Assembly (NCBI RefSeq): GCF_963678635.1
Contig: NC_087067.1
Span: 14,521,018-14,585,017 of the forward strand
Direction of reading: 5' to 3'
DNA: 64,000 nt
From: Symsagittifera roscoffensis
Lineage: Eukaryota > Xenacoelomorpha > Acoela > Convolutidae
Position numbers and translations under genes: made by a program. Of the stretch, positions 1 through 10,272 are shown piece by piece (position 1 is the first letter of the stretch; every line of letters starts with the position of its first letter). Under the pieces are notes generated by a model. It did no database searches and was not told where the DNA came from. It saw only the letters and a program-made list of their open reading frames with translations.

Positions 1-779
1 GGTTAGGATTTACTGCTAATAGCGAGGATACAAAACCACTCATAAAAAAGTCTGAGGCTATTGAAAAACTATCACCACCAAAAACTTTTAAATAAAAAAA
101 AAGTTTTATGGGTTCCATAAATCATCTCACACGGTACATCCCTAAACTGGCACAAACCGCTGCCGCTTTACGCCCACTACTTAAAAACACCGAGAAGAAC
201 AGACCACTTGAGTGGTCCACAGAGCATAACACAGCATTTGAAAACATACTAAAATTAGTATCGGACATAACACAAAACAAACGCTTTGACAATCACCTCG
301 ACACTCGCATCGTTTGCGATGCTTCAACTACAGAATTAGGAGCTGCGCTCGAACGTTTTTCACCAGAAAGTTGGGTTGCAGTAGCGTGTGCATCACGGTT
401 CTTAAATTCATTAGAGGAAAAATATTCTGTTAACGAACTTGAATTATTAGGGGTCGTGTTGGCAATCGAACGTTTTAAATATAATTTATATGGTAAAAAT
501 TTTACCGTCATCACTGATCATCAAGCTTTAATCATCGCATTAAACGCAAGCGAGCGATCAAAAACAAGTCAAAGCCGGCTCACACGCTGGATTGACCGAT
601 TAATTCCCTTTCACTTCGATATCAAACATCTTGCTGGGAGTAAGATGGGACTAATTGACTACATATCCCGAAATCCGGTTGGATTGGCAATACCCCCTAG
701 TGAGTACGACGAGGAATTTGTTGTAGCATCAATTAGGGCATTCATTAATAATCTGGAAATGATTGACAATTGCAACTAA
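1..779 (+). pseudogene. Ty3 Pol: RT C-terminus and RNase H
   Basis: The first ~100 bases encode the end of the RT thumb, interrupted by an in-frame TAA at 93-95 just before the conserved SF-GSINHLTRYIP connection. From 108 a 223-residue open stretch covers the RNase H-like domain. Visible signatures are IVCDASTTELGAALE (first catalytic Asp), SVNELELLGVVLAIERFKYNLYG and the VITDHQAL block. RNase H degrades the RNA strand of the RNA/DNA hybrid during reverse transcription. The ATG at 108 is only an internal methionine after the stop, not a true start. The stop makes this a relic, although the domain downstream of it remains open. Confidence 0.88.
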
Positions 780-1493
780 CAACACAAATCAGTCTCACTC
801 AAAATCTGCTGTACATCAGTCAACTGTCTTCCGATCCAAACAAAATCAAAACCAGAAAAACAATTTTGTTCATAAAATTTCATATAACGATCACAACAAC
901 GCAGCTATGAGCCGTAAGGATATCAAAGAACTTAAAGGAGGATTCATACCAACGGAACTAAAATCACCCGACACAAGAGGACGAAACGCGTCAACGGGAA
1001 ACTGGCAAGACAGGGAAGAAAGCCTTGCGGACCCCAGATGGCATAAAAGACCTCCTACCAGGGGAAAGAAAGGATACTCTGAGGAAAAGAAATCATCACA
1101 GCTAGAAAAGCCTAATCAAACGCTAACGCCCGTACGGAACGCTAGAGAGATACTATCGACTAAGAAAATCGATATCGGCAAAAATCGAATTTCTCGAAGA
1201 TCACTTTCACAAATACAAATATATCCGAAAACAAAACGGATCGGATCACTGCAGGCTGCAACAGGAAAATGATGACAACCCAAACACAAGTGACTACCAT
1301 AGCAGCAACTTCACCAACACTTACACCCGAACCACAAAACACAACAATTTCTACACAAACACCCGAGAAAACCAAAGACACAGTAACGGATAATTGCGTC
1401 AGCCGAGTAGATCCAAAAATTTGCATACAAGAAGTACAGGAACACAACATTTAACCACCAACAACGGGTACAACACTAGAAAACAGTCACGAA
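780..1493 (+). pseudogene. Ty3 Pol linker between RNase H and integrase
   Basis: This stretch links RNase H to the integrase. Open frames of 169 codons (763-1272) and 61 codons (1269-1454) are rich in Asn, Gln, Lys and Thr and show no recognisable domain. Translation changes frame more than once before the integrase frame resumes near 1494. It is most simply the low-complexity tether of the Pol polyprotein, degraded by indels. No separate gene is supported. Confidence 0.5.
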
Positions 1494-2450
1494 ATGATCA
1501 CGGAAGAACTAGTCGCTACGGTAGAGAAGGCTACAAATACGACGGAATCTGAGGAGGATATGCCTTTGTTCAGACAAAAATTACAACGAGTTTTGAGCGT
1601 CCAATTCATCGCCGCAGCCACCAAGAAAGATCGAAATCTCCGCCCTCATCAATTTTGTAAGAAAGAGGGAAGCAATCAAGGCTTCCTACGGCCAGTACTG
1701 GTATAACATCAGAAACAGACTCCATGTCCGAGAGGATTGCTTACTAATCGACGAAAAGATAGTCATCCCCACACAGTGGAGGCAAACCGTGCTCGATAGT
1801 CTGCATTTAACACACCCAGGATCGGCAGCGGTGCTAGACCTCAGCAACTATGTATGGTTTCCACATATGCATCGGGCAATTGTGCAGATGGCCCAAAATT
1901 GCAAACACTGCACCGAACAAGGTAAACATTTAAAACCCATCATCGGAAAAAAAAAACATTCGTTTCAGGTAGAACCAGTTGTTGAACCAAATGAGGAAGT
2001 ACAATTAGATTTTGCAGGACCCCTTCCAGACGAACTAAATAGGGACGCATATATTTTAGTTGCAATCGATAAGTGGTCAAAATTCCCAACTGCAAAAGTC
2101 GTTACAAACACCACAGCAGATATTGCTATTAAATTTATGCAACGGTACGTTTCAAGCAACGGGGTACCCGCAGGATAAGATGCGATCAAGCAAAAACATT
2201 TAGAGCTAAAAAAAATTCCATTTTTTTTGTCATACAAACAATATTAAGTTATTATTTGCACCGGTGGATGATCATAGAGCGATAGGGGTAGTTGAGAAGA
2301 TGATACAAACTTTAAAGCGTAGATTAGCGGTTATGAGAATTGACAAAACAAATACACCCTACAAACTCGCTTGAGATGTAGCAGAAATTATCAAAAAACT
2401 CAGAATAACACAAACAAAGTGTAACCAAAATTACACCTTTTGAGGCCCAC
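1494..2450 (+). pseudogene. Ty3 Pol: integrase zinc finger and catalytic core
   Basis: Integrase inserts the cDNA into host DNA. A frameshift near 1650 separates its lead-in (1494-1706) from the body. The H2C2 zinc-binding module is visible at about 1800-1920 (LHLTHPG, then CKHC). The core follows, with the first catalytic Asp in EVQLDFAGPL near 2010 and the DKWSKFPTAKV block. A frameshift and stop at 2176-2178 cut the frame shortly before the second catalytic Asp, which is still visible in another frame (RCDQAKTF, about 2180-2210). The glutamate region (around 2290) lies in a third frame. At least three frameshifts make this a dead integrase. Confidence 0.85.
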
Positions 2451-3026
2451 ATGGGACGTACTCCAAACATATCTTTATCAAACGTAGCAACTAGTAGTTC
2501 ACCCAACAATTTAAATTGGGAAATTGCAAAACATGCATGTTTAGATCGCAGGAATTTTACAAAACTGCCCCTACCCGCTGAAGTAATGCATGACTTACAA
2601 CAATGGTCGGAAGATGAACTATCAATCAACAAACGAGACCGCAAACTTCAAATGCCACGAGATTTGACAAACTCGGACGTAACAACACAACAAAAAGATA
2701 CAGGTGCAAACTCTAAAACTATAGAAATAGTCAAAGATAAGTTGAACGTAAGGTATAAGAAACTACAAACAACGGTAGACAAAAACACGAAAAAACGGAT
2801 AGATCAGGTAGCACGGAAAACAATAAGATTAGCAACAAAAGTAAAGAACACCAGAACTTTCGAACAGAATTATAAAACAATAGACGGCAAAAAACTAACA
2901 TATACCCCACACACTGCTTGGGTTCAAACATTTGGAAAACAACCAAGATTATTAAGAAATAGTGGCATCGCAATTGTACCAAACCCCTTTAATATACGGA
3001 CCATGCAGACCGTCTCGACTCAGTGA
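2451..3026 (+). pseudogene. Ty3 Pol: integrase C-terminal region
   Basis: A 191-residue open stretch continues the integrase C-terminal region. It opens with HMGRTPN, the usual motif after the integrase core in Ty3 elements (F/YEAHMGR-PN), followed by a Lys/Asn-rich, probably helical segment. The ATG at 2451 belongs to that motif and is internal to Pol, not a translation start. The frame overlaps the next tail segment (2962-3822) by 65 bases, which marks another frameshift. Confidence 0.7.
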
Positions 3027-3822
3027 CTACGTTGCATTTAAATCCGCACGGAGATCAGGACCTTGCCTACGTTTTTTGGACATTGAGAAACCTACCGCGC
3101 CACAACATCCAATTTTCAAAGAAGACAAAAAGACCGGCCTCCCGAAGAAATTGACACAAAAGGAAAAGATGACAATGCAAGGAAAATCTGATAGTCCAGC
3201 AAAACGAAAAACAAAACCAACCGGAAAACGGACCGGCGGGCGACCAACAAGGAAACTACAAACAAGTGGGATGAGCCTACAAACAGAAATCCCGGTCGGG
3301 ATTTTGCAAGCCAACAACAACAACATACCACAAACAGCAACATCAAACACCAAGAAACACGAAGATGACGAAGAGGACTCATCTGAAAATTCTCCAAAAA
3401 ATACAACAGAGCCATTGCGGAAATCAACGAGAAATCGCCAAGCGGCGCTTTCACATGCTTTTGGAAACCCAGTACCTATTAACACGATAGAAGATAAAAA
3501 AGACGAGGAGACGAAACGACCGATTGAATTTCAAATTGACTCACCATCGGATAAACAATCGAATAATTCTCCCAGCTTAAAATTGCTAATACAAGAAATG
3601 GGGTTTACTGCGAAAACCCCTCAATACAAAGCATGCATCAGATTCATAGAAGTAATTAGCCCGAAACACAAAACAGACCACACCGAGGTTGTAGATTTAA
3701 CTTCGCCGTCAGTTGCAGACGAACCAATTGATACAAGTAATGAAACTTTATTCATCAAAGCAAAAACTTGTCAAGAAAGTGCGGTGGACAGTAACAAGAT
3801 AAGTGATGATGATGAGAAATAG
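2962..3822 (+). pseudogene. Ty3 Pol: long polar C-terminal tail
   Basis: This 286-codon frame is the longest open stretch of the element. It is dominated by Lys, Thr, Ser, Asn and Glu and has a basic segment (about residues 60-95), an acidic run (KKHEDDEEDSSE) and an acidic end (SDDDEK). No globular domain is recognised and it looks disordered. Position and strand place it at the 3' end of Pol, just before the polypurine tract. A separate small ORF is possible, but no start context or family match supports one. Confidence 0.5.
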
Positions 3823-3970
3823 GAAAGTGAGGGGGAAGAAACTGCCAAGCAGAACTCACAATCAGAAAAAGGATGCTAAAAAAGTCACACCGGGACTATA
3901 AAACTCAAGCTATTAGTCCTCAGGGGACTCTAAATCTCAATTTGAAAAACAATAGTTTATGATATTTTGT

Positions 3971-3983
3971 TGTCAAGGGGGAA
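3971..3983 (+). other. Polypurine tract of Ty3 element
   Basis: A purine run (AAGGGGGAA) sits immediately before the first TG of the LTR. This is the expected place for the plus-strand primer of reverse transcription. Confidence 0.7.
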
Positions 3984-4236
3984 TGTCATCCAGTCTGGAT
4001 CGACAAACTAAACTTATATGTATGTTATTTATATTACTAATAATCTTATGCTAAACGCCCAGACGGCTGGTCACTTGACCTTGATAGACAGAGAGGACGA
4101 ACTCTATCTGCAATCAGAATCTGAGTTGAATTAATGTTATCTGTCACTAGTCGTTTTTTATCGCTCCGACTTAGAAATAAGGTTTATCGATCCATTTGGA
4201 TTCAAGTGTTAGAATCTCATACCCTCCGGTATGACA
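3984..4236 (+). repeat. Ty3 3' LTR (253 bp)
   Basis: The LTR runs from TGTCAT (3984-3989) to ATGACA (4231-4236), a perfect 6-bp inverted terminal repeat. It directly follows a polypurine tract. The partner 5' LTR and the left copy of the target-site duplication lie outside the window, so the boundaries rest on the inverted termini and on the resumption of BEL/Pao coding sequence at 4237. Confidence 0.8.
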
Positions 4237-4269
4237 CCCTGGAGTCAACAAAAGCCTTAAAGATGGCAC

Positions 4270-5040
4270 CCCAAAAATGAGTTTTCAATTTAACCAAGCT
4301 TAGTACTGCAGAAGTGCTTGATTTCCTCAACGAACCCAAAACTGAAAACAAGAGTACCATTCATCGAGTTTTGGGAGAAAAATGGGAGACACTCATCACT
4401 CAGCCCGTACTTAAAAACAATTTAATGGCTAAACAAATGTCTCTATATAAAACTTTGTCTACTGTAGCCAGAATCTTTGATCCACTGGGATTGAATGCAC
4501 CAGTTGTCATAAGACTGCTTCAAAAGCTTTTGTGATTTGGCTAACTTGGGATCAAGTAGTTCCTCAAGAACACAACCCAATTATCAAACATGGACCCGAC
4601 AGTGTAAAGAAGATATTAGTGCAAAATACCGAGGTTTATTGGCCAAATAGGCAGACACAGCGATATACAAGTACATGATTTCAACAATGCTTCTCAGGGC
4701 GCCATGGCAGCTTGCATATACATCTGTATTTCGAACCAAGTCCATAAACTTTCATCATTTACAATTGGAAGAACCAAGGTCGCGCGACTTAAATAAGAAA
4801 GCATACCCAAGCTGGAACTGCAAACTGTAGTAATTGCTGCACATCTTACAACCGGAAAATCTCGACTAAGTTTCAACGCCATTCATTTCTGGACGGATAA
4901 TGCGTCGGTAATTGCACGGATCAACAGTCCGGAAAAGCAAAAATCTTACTCTTTGAACAGATTTAACAAATTCTGTCAGTTTCTGAAGCCCAACAGTGGC
5001 ATCCTATACCCGGTGAACGAAATCGGCCGATCCCGCTTCA
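4270..5040 (+). pseudogene. BEL/Pao Pol: RT end and RNase H-like region
   Basis: The frame at 4314-4535 contains STVARIFDPLGLNAPVVIR, the highly typical SxxAxxFDPLGLxxPV block after the BEL/Pao RT. The following RNase H-like part (about 4640-5040) shows SQGAMAACIYI and IPKLELQ in different frames. It also shows AIHFWTDNASVIARI, where the D of the T-D-(N/S) block is kept. At least three frame changes and stops make it non-functional. Confidence 0.82.
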
Positions 5041-5044
5041 GGAC

Positions 5045-5880
5045 GTGGAACACTTTTGGTTGCAACCATCGGAATTTCTATTAGTACCAGAATCTGAAAA
5101 GCCTCAACCAAAACTACAGGACGACCCAGTTATTCTACCGGTTTTCAACACTACAGATAAGGAGAAAACTACTACACAAAAAGTCGGCAGTGCAGTTCTA
5201 CTTATCAACGCTATGGTGAAACTGGAAAACTTTTCTACTGCAAAAAGGGAACTAATCAATGATGTTTCGATATTTTCCGAATGGCTTCGTCTACTCCGCG
5301 CAACTGCTCGTGTGGTACTTTTTGAGGATGTTATTCGGCAAACATGAAAACGCGATTTAAGAATAAACGACCTGGAGATAGCTAAAACTCTACTCTACGA
5401 GCAATCACAACAAGCTGCTTCCCTGATACTATTAAACGTTTAACTACCAACAAAGCATTGGACAATGAAGATGCTTTACTGTCATACTCACCATTTATGG
5501 ATAATAATCTTATTCGTGCGCGAGTATGAGTGAGATTTTCACCAACGCCAGATGCAACTAAGTATCTTTTTATTCTGCATGCAAAGGAAACTTCGGTTCA
5601 TCTCATGATCAAAAACGCTCATCATCATAGGATTTTGTACCTCGGCACCGAATTTGTACGACACTACTTGCAACAATGCTTCATAATTTAAGGTCTCAGA
5701 AAAGCCTTGAGACACATTCGCCACCACTGTTTTTTGTGCCGCCGCTTTCAAGGGGGAAAGTTTAAACCCTTTCATGGCTGATCTACCTGCACAGCGCTTC
5801 AATGACCCGGAAACTAATCCATATCCCCTCAATAATGATGGGCTTGACTTAATCGGTTCAATCTACTTTGCTGAAAAATA
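5045..5880 (+). pseudogene. BEL/Pao Pol: integrase zinc module and start of core
   Basis: A 100-codon frame at 5045-5347 is the Pol segment leading to the integrase. The zinc-binding part at about 5570-5720 shows the pattern H-x-MIKNAHHH...HCFLC. The core begins near 5770 with the RFNDPETNPYPL block and the catalytic Asp in LDLIGSIYFAEK near 5845. Stops break it at several places. A minus-strand open frame at 5539-5832 is only a shadow of this segment. Confidence 0.78.
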
Positions 5881-5975
5881 AATCATAGAAAAAAATTGAA
5901 CAAATCATGAAACAATTTATGAAACACATTTTGAAACACATAAACAAATTATGAAACAACCCTAAAATATCAACA
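5881..5975. repeat. A-rich short-repeat patch inside BEL/Pao integrase
   Basis: Five loose repeats of ATGAAACA or TGAAACACA with A-rich spacers interrupt the integrase coding order directly after the first catalytic Asp. It is probably local slippage or a small insertion after the element died. Confidence 0.45.
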
Positions 5976-5999
5976 AAATTGAAATAGCAAAAAAGCATC

Positions 6000-6620
6000 A
6001 GCTGAAGTCAATCGACTGGCGTCTTAATCCACCACTGTTCCTGATTTTGGTGGAGTGTGGGAAGGTCTCGTTTCGGTCATCAAATGAGTCTTTCTATTGA
6101 ATCTAGGATCACAGAATTTCCAGGGATGTCTTTCTAACTATTGTAATAGAATGCAAAGACTTATCAGCCCAATACCACTGACCCATGTAAGTTGCGACAT
6201 CATTGGCACATTACCACCTACACCCAACCCCTTCCTACTTGGGATGTCATTCATTTACGCTCCCGCTGCTTCATTCTACGAATAGCGACAAACTAAGCAA
6301 CACATCCTGGAAGCTAACCAAAGACCGACTAGACAGCTTCTGGAAGCGACTACTGAAAAAAATACTCGCAATCCCTGATCAAACGAATCAAGTGGAACCA
6401 AAAAGAGAAAACCATTGAAAAACATGACCTCGTATGGATCCTCGGAGACTTAACTCCACGAGGCATACGGCCCCTGGGTAAGGTTGTTGAAACGTTAACC
6501 GGTCCTGATAGCACTGCTCCTGATTTTTGGGCTGTTGATATGGGCTTTTTTTTTAAGTTCTTCAGAACAAAATTAGGGTCTAATGAAGACATAGCTGCAC
6601 TAAGGATTCATGAATAATAA
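6000..6620 (+). pseudogene. BEL/Pao Pol: integrase end and C-terminal DUF5641-type domain
   Basis: Fragments of the integrase C-terminal half are spread over several frames (VPDFGGVWEGLV near 6040). A segment recognisable as the basic BEL/Pao C-terminal domain follows: KHDLVWILGDLTPRGIRPLG at about 6420-6480, then VVETLTGPDS near 6490. The D-VW-----PRG-WPLG-V pattern is characteristic of that domain. The frame ends in two stop codons near 6615. Frameshifts at about 6100, 6290 and 6410 leave it dead. Confidence 0.78.
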
Positions 6621-6899
6621 CTGAGTATGATGGATTTTCACGGTCTGTCTCCGTAAAGTTCTTTAAAAAAATCGATTATACAAATCATATAAATAGCAAT
6701 CAACTTAATCCATTAACATCAATTATAAAGTAAAATAATGGATTATAATTGTTAAAATGGTTTATAACAGGTTTTTATGGGTGAAAGTCGGATTTTCCAA
6801 AAACGTGATATCAAAATTCAAAACTTGAACTTTGGAATCGGTAAATTGTGTTTTACGTTTGGCTACAGCAAAAATATATAACGTTTTTTGCTTGTCTTT

Positions 6900-7325
6900 T
6901 TCTTTTCGTCTCGCCTCCCCCTAAATATTTATCAGTAATTCCCACCATTCTTACCACTTTTTTGCAATATCTTCACTAACACCTCGCTCACTATCTTTTA
7001 CACCTTACTCACCTTTACCGTAAAAATACGTGAAAAACACCGTATGCGTGCCACTCTACCCCCTAAAAAACACACACCTTTATCAAGCACCCCACCACCC
7101 GACAGATCTGTAGGCCCTCCAAAAACATAAGGGGCGTGTCAGGTAGGTCTAGGAGGGAGGTTTGTGTGTGGGGGTTCGGTAGGTGGGTGGAGGTAGGTGG
7201 GGGGAGGAGGTTAAAGTGGGGGGGGGGGTGTTAGAAGAAATGGGTTGGGTGGATGAGGGTAGCTGGTGGGGGAATAGGTGTGATGGGGCTAGGTTGGGAG
7301 GGAGGCAAGGTGGGGGATTGGTACT
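6900..7325. other. C-rich to G-rich strand switch (possible G-quadruplex DNA)
   Basis: The plus strand is C-rich from about 6910 to 7120 and switches abruptly to G-rich at about 7130-7320, with runs such as nine to eleven Gs near 7220. The two halves have loosely inverted similarity. The same switch is present in the other duplication copy at about 15120-15540, where the G run is longer. Many G runs of three or more make G-quadruplex formation plausible. No gene is seen here. Confidence 0.55.
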
Positions 7326-7553
7326 AAAGTGTGTGGCCCCAAAGTGTAATTATAAATGATTATAATGTAAACATTTTTGACCATTATAATAGAAACAACC
7401 GTAGAAATCTTTTAGTTCTAATCGACCATTGATGAATCAGCAAAACAAATACCAATAGAGATACTTTGTATAGTCACTGTATAGTCAGATGAGGTTTTCT
7501 CGAATTATTTTGCGAACTCTACATTCAAGGCTAGCGACTATTGTTTCGACCAT

Positions 7554-8045
7554 TGAAAATGGGGAGGACTTTTGTCTTCGATTGAATTTTTCTTTCTTTT
7601 TTTCTTTTTCTCACGCAAAATAAGGTACCATAAATTATAAGTAATCAAATAATCATCGGATTAAGTCAAGTATTAAGACCTTTTCAGTCGTAATGCGAAA
7701 AATGTTCTCAGTGTCGATAAAAATTGGTTTGAAGTTTTTGATTTTAGTCTAAAATTAAACGAAAAAAGCGAGCTAGCAGGCCCCATAAACTTATTCTTAT
7801 TTCAATAGAAAATAGTTTTCAAAATTTTTAAGATCAATTTTACTTTTAAAAAAAGCTTCAAAAACATTTAAAAAAACTTGCGATAACAATTTTAAAAATA
7901 GTTTAAAGTTTTGTTCATGTTTTTTTTTATGGATTTATTTGCAAAAAATTGTTGACAAATGTGCCTATTTTACTATGACCATAGAGTATGCCTAAGTTCT
8001 TGGCTTTCGTTCAGATCATTTCATCAAACCACCTAAAAACGGCAC
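7554..8045 (+). repeat. Dispersed repeat family, copy 1
   Basis: The repeat begins GAAAATGGGGAGGA, contains a block like CACGCAAAATAAGGTACCA and ends near CATTTCATCA..CCACC. The same order of blocks recurs at 9694, 15773, 17861, 47521, 49640 and 51760. It has no coding capacity. No clear terminal repeats or target duplication are seen, so its class is unknown. Confidence 0.55.
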
Positions 8046-8227
8046 TTATTTGAAAAAATTTGAAATTTTTTATGTATATGGTCGGAACAAGATCAAATGG
8101 TCGGAACAATAAAAAACTACTAATTTCGAAAAAAAATGTAGTTTTTCAAAACATGGTTGGAAAATTCTCTGCAACAACAAAAGCAACTGGCTATTTATTT
8201 TAAGAATTGGATTATAATTACACTTAC

Positions 8228-8830
8228 CATTTGCAGTAACTTCTATTCTCTCCAGATCGTAGGTCTGGCCGTCGGAAGTGGGTAAATCAGACCACGTGAG
8301 TTCAACAGTGGATTCCGTCTTCTCAACTGTCAGAGTTATCTGAGAAACAGAAGACTCCTGCTGTGGCGATACAAACTCGACTGTCAATCCAGTATCCATG
8401 GCAACATGGTCCAAAACCAACATCACTTTCACCGGTTCGTTCACACCCCAAACTTTGGGAAATTTGCCTCTGATCTTGGAGCACGGATAGTCATATTGGG
8501 CCTCGGTTTGGACTTCAAAAGTTCCGACGAACTTGAACGCTACATGTTTCCAGGACTTCAGTTTGCTAGTACAAGGACTCAATTCAAACTGAAAGTTGTT
8601 GTCTTGATTGTGTTCGAACATTGAGACAGTCGTGTTGGGCAAAGTGGCCCCCGGGCACAGGTCATCGAAGGAGTAGCGATGCAGAGGTCCCCCCTTGATT
8701 GCGATGCCGTCGTTTTCATTGTAGTTCTGCACCACTTCGTAGATCCAAACCCCGGGCAAATTAGTGTTGCTTTCTTCGGCCAGTTTGTACGCAGCCGCGC
8801 AACGCGAGTAGGGAAGCTCGTACAGCTCGT
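8228..8830 (-). CDS. Gene A exon 3: secreted protein, C-terminal visible part
   Basis: This 603-bp exon starts after the acceptor TTTTTTCAAAG and ends before the donor GTAAGT (8227-8222). It joins exon 2 in phase 1 and encodes residues 340 (split codon) to about 540. It contains four cysteines (350, 398, 426, 456) and one Asn-Thr-Thr glycosylation sequon (N405). A beta-rich end (TVELTWSDLP..YDLERIEV) faintly recalls a fibronectin-III strand pattern, but not enough to name a domain. The matching exon of gene B differs by only two amino acids against about eight silent changes counted by eye, which indicates purifying selection. The donor at the end implies another exon further left that I could not find. 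Confidence 0.8.
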
Positions 8831-9100
8831 CTTTGAAAAAATATTAATCAGTCAATTTAAAAAAGGTAATAAATTAGTCCCTTAAGAAATTGGTACATAG
8901 TCGTACATTAATATCTTTGTTTGGAATATCAATTTTATCCAGTTATACGTTTCCATCGAATAGCTTGGTTCTAAGTTGTAAAATATTTTCGGCTTTGGAT
9001 TTCTTAAACTCTGTTTCAAAAGACATTTTCAAGCATTTTTAAAATTTATGGCCTCCTAGAAGTTTTTTTCAGAACATAATGAAACTTGAATCAGACTCAC

Positions 9101-9142
9101 CAAAATTGCTCGGAGGAGGCGGCGCAAAAGCATCAATCACCT
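9101..9142 (-). CDS. Gene A exon 2: 42-bp proline-rich micro-exon
   Basis: The acceptor TGTTTTAACAG and the donor GTGAGT enclose 42 bases that keep phase 1 on both sides. It encodes E-VIDAFAPPPPSNF, a short acidic and proline-rich linker between the two larger exons. Exon 2 of gene B is identical in protein and splice sites. Exact phase matching in both copies makes a chance call unlikely. Confidence 0.78.
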
Positions 9143-9693
9143 CTGTTAAAACAGTAAATGTTAATTCAGTTCAGAAGTATCGGCGGTCGAGTATTTGTGA
9201 AACCCCAGTTTAAGAGCTCAATCCTAAATGTTCTCTACTTTTAGTTTGACAGGCTAAACGTCATTGATAATCGATCAACTTTATTTGATCAAACTAATTT
9301 GAAATTTTTTTGTCCCCAGTTTTGAAATGAAAAAGGTAGTTCTGCCCAGGTATTTTTTCTGCAGACCATTGTAATTTTAGTTTCTTTTTTCGTCATTTTT
9401 TGGTGTCTAATTTAGTTAAAATCACAATCATAATTGGAGATGTTTTGTAACTGGAATTTTTCCCGCATTATTTTTTATCTGGGCTTCTTAAAATGTTCGG
9501 ATTTCCAGAAAATTTTCGGATTTCGAAATTGTTCTAATGACAGCTGCAACTCCAATTTCGAAATTGTATATATGCTAGTCTATATTCTGTTTGTAAGTTT
9601 TTTCGACTATTATGATTTCTTCTACTTTTTCTATCATTATTATAATTGCCAACAATATTTCATTTATTTTCGTTGATCATTGACCACCGAGTA

Positions 9694-10110
9694 CTGAAAA
9701 TGGGGAGGAGCTTGGTCTTCGGTAGTTTTATTTTCCCACGCAAAATCAATTACCCAAAAATATTGTCGGAATGGGTCAAAATATGTATCATTTTACAGTC
9801 TTTTCACTTTAATTGAAACAACAATAAAAAATTTACCAAAAAATGTTCTCATTTTCAAGAAATTCCTGTTTGAAATGTTTAATACGTCTAATTTCGAGCG
9901 AATAAGCAGGTGTATCATAGGATTGTAAAATTTTTTTAGCGCCCTCTAGGTATTTTTTTAATTAAAAAAATATTGTCTGCAAAAAGTTTTTGTACTCATT
10001 TTTGAGAAAAACTGTTGTCGAAAACGCCTTATTTTGTTAAAAAAGACTACGTCTAGGATCTAGACTTTCGTTCAAATCCTTTTATCACACCCCATGAACG
10101 CAAAAAAAAT
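9694..10110 (+). repeat. Dispersed repeat family, copy 2 (in gene A intron 1)
   Basis: It begins GAAAATGGGGAGGA, has the CCACGCAAAATCA block and ends near CTTTTATCACACCCCATGAA. It lies in the first intron of gene A, with the equivalent copy in gene B intron 1. It was therefore present before the duplication. Confidence 0.55.
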
Positions 10111-10272
10111 GACAATAAACTGTTTTTTTTTTAAATCTGTGATACTTGCGCAGGAACTGGCTATCCTTGTTATACATTCAAGACGAGAGTCTTTTTTATG
10201 ACCTGCTTTATTGGGGGCCGATCATCTGAAAGGGCGGCGCTTTGGGGGGCGTTTGGAGTTGGTGTTACTTAC

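Larger units (their letters stand above)
1..4236 (+). mobile_element. Ty3/gypsy LTR retrotransposon, 3' half, decayed
   Basis: The 3' half of a plus-strand Ty3 element enters from the left edge. In order it shows the end of the RT with RNase H, a poorly conserved linker, the integrase zinc finger and core, a long polar C-terminal tail, a polypurine tract and a 3' LTR. The RT-RNaseH-integrase order is that of Ty3/gypsy. In-frame stops and several frameshifts show that it cannot make a full Pol protein. Gag, protease, most of RT and the 5' LTR lie outside the window. The sequence straight after the LTR resumes a BEL/Pao reading frame, so this element is nested in another retrotransposon. Confidence 0.9.
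4237..6620 (+). mobile_element. BEL/Pao retrotransposon remnant interrupted by Ty3
   Basis: This is a plus-strand BEL/Pao Pol remnant. It keeps the order RT end with the A17-associated region, RNase H-like region, integrase zinc module, integrase core and the basic C-terminal domain (the DUF5641 type). Stops and frameshifts occur throughout and no LTR pair is visible. Its upstream half would lie left of the inserted Ty3 element, outside the window. The last part, about 6528-6620, is also present at the left edge of the second duplication copy near 14735. The BEL insertion is therefore older than the duplication. Confidence 0.85.

Noticed and set aside
5539-5832. 97-codon minus-strand frame
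   Set aside because: The plus strand of this stretch encodes the BEL/Pao integrase zinc region, so the minus frame is its shadow.
8406-8624. Plus-strand frames opposite the secreted-protein genes (8406, 8679, 10747, 10995 and the matching ones in copy B)
   Set aside because: They are antisense shadows of exons supported by splice sites and by conservation between the two copies.
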